Shown here one piece after another: positions 44,127 through 51,000 of a stretch of DNA of 51,000 nucleotides. The notes under the pieces were generated by a model. It worked only from the letters and a program-made list of their open reading frames with translations, made no database searches and was not told the DNA's origin. The translations under genes and the position numbers were made by a program. How positions within the stretch are numbered: position 1 is the first letter of the stretch; the number at the start of each line of letters is the position of its first letter. Source of the DNA: Cristatella mucedo (lineage: Eukaryota; Bryozoa; Phylactolaemata; Cristatellidae); assembly GCA_009760855.2 (NCBI GenBank), contig WPIO01000098.1, positions 140,001-191,000 of the forward strand, given 5' to 3'.

Positions 44127-45244
44127 TATTTTTGTGCTTGCGAGCGAAGTATATTTGCGTTTGCGAGCGAGTATATTTATTCTGCGGCGTAGCGAGAGCG
44201 AGCGAGCGAAGCCAGGGAGCGCTGCGAGCGAGCGCCAGAGCGAGCCGCCGCCGCGGCAGGCGGCGCGCCGTCGTGCCCGGGCGTCGCCGCTGCTAATGCG
44301 AGGCAGGTTTGCAGAGAGACCTTTCAAAAGGCCGCGCTCGGAGCCGCGGATGGCGCGCGCGACGCCGCAAGCCTGGCGAGCGAGCGAGCTCGGAGCGCGC
44401 TCGGCTGTGAAGTCGACGGGGCCGCAGCTACGGTCAGGCGTTTCGCGCGGTCAGGCGTTGCGTGCGCCGCGTCGTCGACGCGCCTTACCTTATGCCTTAC
44501 CTTTTGCCTTACCTTTTGCGGGCTTTGGTCACTGAGGGCCTTTTCGTCCGCGCCTTTTCTGCTCCGCTGGCGAAAGCGCGCGAGCGCTGCTGGGTACCGC
44601 GAGCATTCGTCCGGCGCGTCCGGCGCGTCCGGTCTGCGGGCCGCGCGTGGCCGGGCCGGACGGCTAGGAAGCCAAAACTAAGTGCACTCGCACTACACTC
44701 GCCGCCGCTTCATTCTCCGCATTGATGCGACCGGCGCTTATCGATTCTGGCGGTATTTTCCAGCTGGCCATCCGTGCGGAATAGAAGAAGCAAACGAAGG
44801 AGGGGAGAGGGCGGCGCTTGTCTTTTTTTGGGGGGGGGGAGGGGCACTGCGCTTCATCGTCGCTCGGCTGGTGCAGGTGCGCTCGCCGATCGACGCGCCA
44901 GCCGATGGCTCGCCTCCAAACCGAGATGCGAGGCGAGATGCGCCCGCAGCCGCTCGTTGCCAAGTTTCTAGAGAGACGGGAAGCCGGCGGGAAGCGCGAG
45001 AGGCTGAATGCGCATACGCTGAATGCAGCCGCAGCCGCTCGCACATTCGTTGTCTGCAGATCGCGTAGCTGGAGGGCGAGGATTAGCGGTCAAGAACACG
45101 TGCACAAGTGCGGCACTTCGATCGGGCCAGCAGCCACGTGACGCTGCGATCGCAGCGTGACGAAAATCGATCGATCAGACCCTGCGGCTGCGGCTCTGCG
45201 CCTTCAGTGCAGCTAGTCTATGCGCTAGAGCGAGGGAAGCTTTG

Positions 45245-45515
45245 AGCGAGCAGGAGCCACATTGCGAGTAGGAGAGCGAAATAGAGGAGTGAGAAATAGA
45301 GGAGAGCAGAATAGGAGAATGGGAGAGCAGAGCAGGAGAGGAAAGCAGGAGAGCGGAGCAGGAGAGGAAAGAAGGAAAAATACCAACAGAGGAGAGCAGG
45401 AGAGGAGAGCAGGAGAGGAGAGCAAGGAAGGAGAGTAGGAAAGCAGCGAAGGAACGCAGAGCAATAGAGCAAATCAGGTGAAAAGAGCAGGAGAGGAGAG
45501 CAAGAGAGGAGACCG
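45245..45515 (+). repeat. Purine-rich GGAGAGCAGGA tract
   Basis: About 270 bp, nearly all purine apart from scattered C and T, made of imperfect units such as GGAGAGCAGGAGAGGAAAGC. No frame resembles a protein. Confidence 0.8.
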
Positions 45516-45810
45516 CCGATTCGCAGTTTAATTGCTGGCGTGTGAGTGACGGGCACCTGAGTGTCCAGCCTGAGCTCTGAGCTCTGAGCTCTGAGCGGGC
45601 GGATGCAGCGGCGGCTTTGCTGCTTGACGTGCAGCTAAACAGTGGATAACAAAAGAAATCTACCCAATTACCATCTGCGGTAGGTTCAAAGCGTGACTTC
45701 GAAGCCCCGTCGCCAAGTTTTGGAATTCCTGACTACCGAGGATTCCTACAACACAGCTTCTCGCAGTTGTCGTACTCGCCACCTTCTTCTCCTTCTTCTT
45801 CTTCTGCTTT
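45516..45810. other. Unassigned DNA before the 27-bp array
   Basis: Contains three GAGCTCT units near 45573-45594 and a CTTCTT run at 45783-45806. No gene is recognised. Confidence 0.4.
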
Positions 45811-48800
45811 ATCACTGACATCGCAGTTTATCACTTTATCACTGACATCGCAGTTTATCACTTTATCACTGACATCACAGTTTATCACTTTATCACTGAC
45901 ATCACAGTTTATCACTTTATCACTGACATCACAGTTTATCACTTTATCACTGACATCACAGTTTATCACTTTATCACTGACATCACAGTTTATCACTTTA
46001 TCACTGACATCACAGTTTATCACTTTATCACTGACATCACAGTTTATCACTTTATCACTGACATCACAGTTTATCACTTTATCACTGACATCACAGTTTA
46101 TCACTTTATCACTGACATCACAGTTTATCACTTTATCACTGACATCACAGTTTATCACTTTATCACTGACATCACAGTTTATCACTTTATCACTGACATC
46201 ACAGTTTATCACTTTATCACTGACATCACAGTTTATCACTTTATCACTTTATGACATCACAGTTTATCACTTTATCACTGACATCACAGTTTATCACTTT
46301 ATCACTGACATCACAGTTTATCACTTTATCACTGACATCACAGTTTATCACTTTATCACTGACATCACAGTTTATCACTTTATCACTGACATCACAGTTT
46401 ATCACTTTATCACTGACATCACAGTTTATCACTTTATCACTGACATCACAGTTTATCACTTTATCACTGACATCACAGTTTATCACTTTATCACTGACAT
46501 CACAGTTTATCACTTTATCACTGACATCACAGTTTATCACTTTATCACTGACATCACAGTTTATCACTTTATCACTGACATCACAGTTTATCACTTTATC
46601 ACTGACATCACAGTTTATCACTTTATCACTGACATCACAGTTTATCACTTTATCACTGACATCACAGTTTATCACTTTATCACTGACATCACAGTTTATC
46701 ACTTTATCACTGACATCACAGTTTATCACTTTATCACTGACATCACAGTTTATCACTTTATCACTGACATCACAGTTTATCACTTTATCACTGACATCAC
46801 AGTTTATCACTTTATCACTGACATCACAGTTTATCACTTTATCACTGACATCACAGTTTATCACTTTATCACTGACATCACAGTTTATCACTTTATCACT
46901 GACATCACAGTTTATCACTTTATCACTGACATCACAGTTTATCACTTTATCACTGACATCACAGTTTATCACTTTATCACTGACATCACAGTTTATCACT
47001 TTATCACTGACATCACAGTTTATCACTTTATCACTGACATCACAGTTTATCACTTTATCACTGACATCACAGTTTATCACTTTATCACTGACATCACAGT
47101 TTATCACTTTATCACTGACATCACAGTTTATCACTTTATCACTGACATCACAGTTTATCACAGTTTATAACTTTATCACTGACATCACAGTTTATCACTT
47201 TATCACTGACATCACAGTTTATCACTTTATCACTGACATCACAGTTTATCACTTTATCACTGACATCACAGTTTATCACTTTATCACTGACATCACAGTT
47301 TATCACTTTATCACTGACATCACAGTTTATCACTTTATCACTGACATCACAGTTTATCACTTTATCACTGACATCACAGTTTATCACTTTATCACTGACA
47401 TCACAGTTTATCACTTTATCACTGACATCACAGTTTTATCACTTTATCACTGACATCACAGTTTATCACTTTATCACTGACATCACAGTTTATCACTTTA
47501 TCACTGACATCACAGTTTATCACTTTATCACTGACATCACAGTTTATCACTTTATCACTGACATCACAGTTTATCACTTTATCACTGACATCACAGTTTA
47601 TCACTTTATCACTGACATCACAGTTTATCACTTTATCACTGACATCACAGTTTATCACTTTATCACTGACATCACAGTTTATCACTTTATCACTGACATC
47701 ACAGTTTATCACTTTATCACTGACATCACAGTTTATCACTTTATCACTGACATCACAGTTTATCACTTTATCACTGACATCACAGTTTATCACTTTATCA
47801 CTGACATCACAGTTTATCACTTTATCACTGACATCACAGTTTATCACTTTATCACTGACATCACAGTTTATCACTTTATCACTGACATCACAGTTTATCA
47901 CTTTATCACTGACATCACAGTTTATCACTTTATCACTGACATCACAGTTTATCACTTTATCACTGACATCACAGTTTATCACTTTATCACTGACATCACA
48001 GTTTATCACTTTATCACTGACATCACAGTTTATCACTTTATCACTGACATCACAGTTTATCACTTTATCACTGACATCACAGTTTATCACTTTATCACTG
48101 ACATCACAGTTTATCACTTTATCACTGACATCACAGTTTATCACTTTATCACTGACATCACAGTTTATCACTTTATCACTGACATCACAGTTTATCACTT
48201 TATCACTGACATCACAGTTTATCACTTTATCACTGACATCACAGTTTATCACTTTATCACTGACATCACAGTTTATCACTTTATCACTGACATCACAGTT
48301 TATCACTTTATCACTGACATCACAGTTTATCACTTTATCACTGACATCACAGTTTATCACTTTATCACTGACATCACAGTTTATCACTTTATCACTGACA
48401 TCACAGTTTATCACTTTATCACTGACATCACAGTTTATCACTTTATCACTGACATCACAGTTTATCACTTTATCACTGACATCACAGTTTATCACTTTAT
48501 CACTGACATCACAGTTTATCACTTTTATCACTGACATCACAGTTTATCACTTTATCACTGACATCACAGTTTATCACTTTATCACTGACATCACAGTTTA
48601 TCACTTTATCACTGACATCACAGTTTATCACTTTATCACTGACATCACAGTTTATCACTTTATCACTGACATCACAGTTTATCACTTTATCACTGACATC
48701 ACAGTTTATCACTTTATCACTGACATCACAGTTTATCACTTTATCACTGACATCACAGTTTATCACTTTATCACTGACATCACAGTTTATCACTTTATCA

Positions 48801-49704
48801 CTGACATCACAGTTTATCACTTTATCACTGACATCACAGTTTATCACTTTATCACTGACATCACAGTTTATCACTTTATCACTGACATCACAGTTTATCA
48901 CTTTATCACTGACATCACAGTTTATCACTTTATCACTGACATCACAGTTTATCACTTTATCACTGACATCACAGTTTATCACTTTATCACTGACATCACA
49001 GTTTATCACTTTATCACTGACATCACAGTTTATCACTTTATCACTGACATCACAGTTTATCACTTTATCACTGACATCACAGTTTATCACACTTTATCAC
49101 TTTATCACTGACATCACAGTTTATCACTTTATCACTGACATCACAGTTTATCACTTTATCACTGACATCACAGTTTATCACTTTATCACTGACATCACAG
49201 TTTATCACTTTATCACTGACATCACAGTTTATCACTTTATCACTGACATCACAGTTTATCACTTTATCACTGACATCACAGTTTATCACTTTATCACTGA
49301 CATCACAGTTTATCACTTTATCACTGACATCACAGTTTATCACTTTATCACTGACATCACAGTTTATCACTTTATCACTGACATCACAGTTTATCACTTT
49401 ATCACTGACATCACAGTTTATCACTTTATCACTGACATCACAGTTTATCACTTTATCACTGACATCACGGTTTATCACTTTATCACTGACATCACAGTTT
49501 ATCACTTTATCACTGACATCACAGTTTATCACTTTATCACTGACATCACAGTTTATCACTTTATCACTGACATCACAGTTTATCACTTTATCACTGACAT
49601 CACAGTTTATCACTTTATCACTGACATCACAGTTTATCACTTTATCACTGACATCACAGTTTATCACTTTATCACTGACATCACAGTTTATCACTTTATC
49701 ACTT
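45811..49704 (+). repeat. 27-bp minisatellite, ~144 units
   Basis: The unit begins ATCACTGACATCACAG and continues TTTATCACTTT. 3.9 kb with almost no sequence variation: the first two units have CATCGCAG, one later unit has CATCACGG (near 49469), and five small indels or duplications occur near 46243, 47160, 47435, 48522 and 49090. The minus strand reads as a VINCDVSDK repeat and the plus strand has two open frames, because 27 is a multiple of 3. Confidence 0.98.
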
Positions 49705-49851
49705 TTGACTCGAGCGTCGAGCTTGAAGCACAGACTTTTCGTTCAGGTTGTCAGCACTTACTGAGACAGGTGAGATCGCCTGTAGCGTATACAAAACTAT
49801 CTACAAACTCGACAGTTAATAGTTCTTACAGCCCAAAGCAGATAAACCCCC

Positions 49852-49852
<1 letters not shown>

Positions 49853-49923
<71 letters not shown>
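49853..49923 (+). repeat. (CT)n microsatellite
   Basis: About 70 bp of CT repeat. Confidence 0.95.
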
Positions 49924-49925
<2 letters not shown>

Positions 49926-50213
49926 GCTGTCTCTGCCTCAGTGCACCGCAGCGCAGGCGAATGCAACTCTCATCATGTTCATCAGGTCTCTTAGCTGAGC
50001 GTGCACCCTTGGACAGACTTTCAACATATAACGAACTGCTAAGCAACGGCCTGAATCGGACTGAAAAGGAATCGCAGCGTTTCTTATTATTTACGCAATA
50101 TAAGAAAATTAAATTCGTCAACCTCTCTGTGTTTTCGTCAGAACGTACCATATACCATTCCCAACTTACGATAGATTTCTGGTTCCTATATATTTTGTAA
50201 GGCGAGGGCTGAC
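49924..50213. other. Unassigned DNA
   Basis: No gene or repeat is recognised. Confidence 0.4.
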
Positions 50214-50215
<2 letters not shown>

Positions 50216-50301
<86 letters not shown>

Positions 50302-50440
50302 AATATATATATATAAGCATATATATATATATATATATATATATGCATATATGCATATATGCATATATATATATATATATGCATATATGCATATATATAT
50401 ATGTATATATGCATATATGCATATATATATATATATACAC
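50216..50440 (+). repeat. (CA)n and (TA)/(ATGCAT)n microsatellites
   Basis: (CA)n to ~50293, then (TA)n with interspersed GCATAT units to ~50437. Confidence 0.95.
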
Positions 50441-50512
50441 ATACTTCTTTGTATACATATATATACACACATTCATTCACATTCATATATATATATATAC
50501 AAAGAAGTATGT
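50439..50512. repeat. Inverted repeat, 17-bp arms
   Basis: Arms 50439-50455 (ACATACTTCTTTGTATA) and 50496-50512 are exact reverse complements, joined through TA-rich sequence. Confidence 0.85.
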
Positions 50513-50549
50513 ATGTATATATGATTCCGTAAAGCTTTAGTTGCACGTA

Positions 50550-51000
50550 AGTATTAATAAATTTATATAGCGCCTTCCGAGAACTTAACCTCTTTCTAGG
50601 TTCTTTGCATATGGTGTAAAGAAAGCATGATCAAATGATTAGCGGTAGCATGCACAATGTCATCAAATTTGACTTAGCTAGAAGTGACATTCGAAGTGTC
50701 AACAGGTAAAACATGGCTAGTGGTAGCATGCGCAGTGTCAGCATGCTGAAGCATACAAATGATAAATCACAAGGACCCAGTAAATTCTGCGATAAGCACG
50801 TGTGTATTAGGCTTCTTTATAAATGCCGCCAGGCCAGGGAAGTTGTGACGTCATACTGTGGTGAGTTCCAGGCTTTGGGAGCATGCGAACTAAATGCTCG
50901 GTCACCAAATAATTTGAGGTTGTCACCAAATAATTTGAGGTTCGTACTAGATGTGACTAAAGGATTTGAGCCTGAAGAGAGGACCGCACGATTCTTAGCC
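50550..51000 (-). mobile_element. LINE-A2 fragment running off the window
   Basis: ATAAATTTATATAGCGCCTT, GAACTTAACCTCTTTCTAGG, AAAGAAAGCATGATCAAATG, AGGCTTTGGGAGCATGCGAA. A 21-bp stretch GTCACCAAATAATTTGAGGT is tandemly duplicated near 50901-50942. Same subfamily as 42270-42715. Confidence 0.75.

Larger units (their letters stand above)
42780..45240. other. CpG-rich block, possible promoter region
   Basis: CpG is much more frequent here than elsewhere in the window outside PRDM10 exons. Several short GC-driven frames exist on both strands, with Arg/Ala/Gly-rich translations and no domain, so I call none of them genes. Contains (CT)n at 43161-43195, an (AGAGCG)-like run near 43570-43620, a 27-bp palindrome at 43632-43658, a SINE-I at 43963, and three CCTTACCTTTTG-type units near 44485-44520. 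Confidence 0.4.

Noticed and set aside
45767-49694. Very long ORFs (up to 467 codons) in the 27-bp array as repetitive proteins
   Set aside because: They are open on both strands because the period is a multiple of 3. There is no signal peptide, flanking domain, splice site or codon pattern to support a gene.
45811-49704. CRISPR-like array
   Set aside because: There are no unique spacers between repeats, no cas genes, and the DNA is animal. It is a plain tandem minisatellite.

Overview
This is animal (metazoan) nuclear DNA. Its genes are split by introns of 0.3-5 kb, coding exons are very GC-rich inside AT-richer introns, and the rest is packed with L2/CR1-type LINE fragments ending in (ATT)n, tRNA-derived SINEs, DNA transposons, microsatellites and minisatellites. 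I cannot name the species. The mix fits a non-vertebrate animal better than a mammal. Nothing looks bacterial, and the long ORFs inside tandem arrays are artefacts of repeat periods divisible by 3.

Layout. 1-2.7 kb: LINE fragments and unassigned DNA. 3.1-15.5 kb: the main gene, a PRDM10-like zinc-finger regulator on the + strand. I rebuilt it from six exons whose phases all agree (second half of the PR/SET domain, a lone C2H2 finger, a 30-bp microexon, an AT-hook exon, and a large last exon with eleven C2H2 fingers). Its 5' end was not found. Its introns hold SINEs, LINE tails, a ~230-bp inverted repeat, a cluster of GATC palindromes and long (TG)n/(TC)n tracts. 15.7-19.3 kb: SINE, pogo/Tigger-like end and LINE fragments. 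19.5-20.5 kb and 40.5-41.6 kb (both -): two paralogous, apparently intronless LicD/fukutin-type genes with near-identical catalytic halves and diverged N-termini. Copy 1 carries an in-frame stop and lacks the poly(A) signal.

21-38 kb: repeat-dominated. It holds two LINE lineages (called LINE-A and LINE-B here) nested in one another, a decayed tandem repeat of roughly 180 bp, a Mutator-like transposase relic split by a short LINE-A insertion, and a structurally complete hAT transposon (33635-36846) with 15-bp TIRs and a perfect 8-bp target duplication; its transposase is broken by one frameshift. 39.1-39.8 kb: a 52-unit 12-bp minisatellite. 42.8-45.2 kb: a CpG-rich block with no recognisable gene. 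45.8-49.7 kb: a 3.9-kb, almost perfectly homogeneous 27-bp minisatellite of about 144 units. The window ends in microsatellites and another LINE fragment.

Host genes: PRDM10 would act in the nucleus as a DNA-binding regulator; the LicD proteins look like type II membrane proteins of the secretory pathway. The sequence gives no sign that they work together. I see no convincing new multi-gene system. The most unusual items are the LicD conversion boundary, the long inverted repeat built around a LINE tail, the decayed ~180-bp satellite and the 27-bp array. Names are from pattern recognition only; no database search was run.
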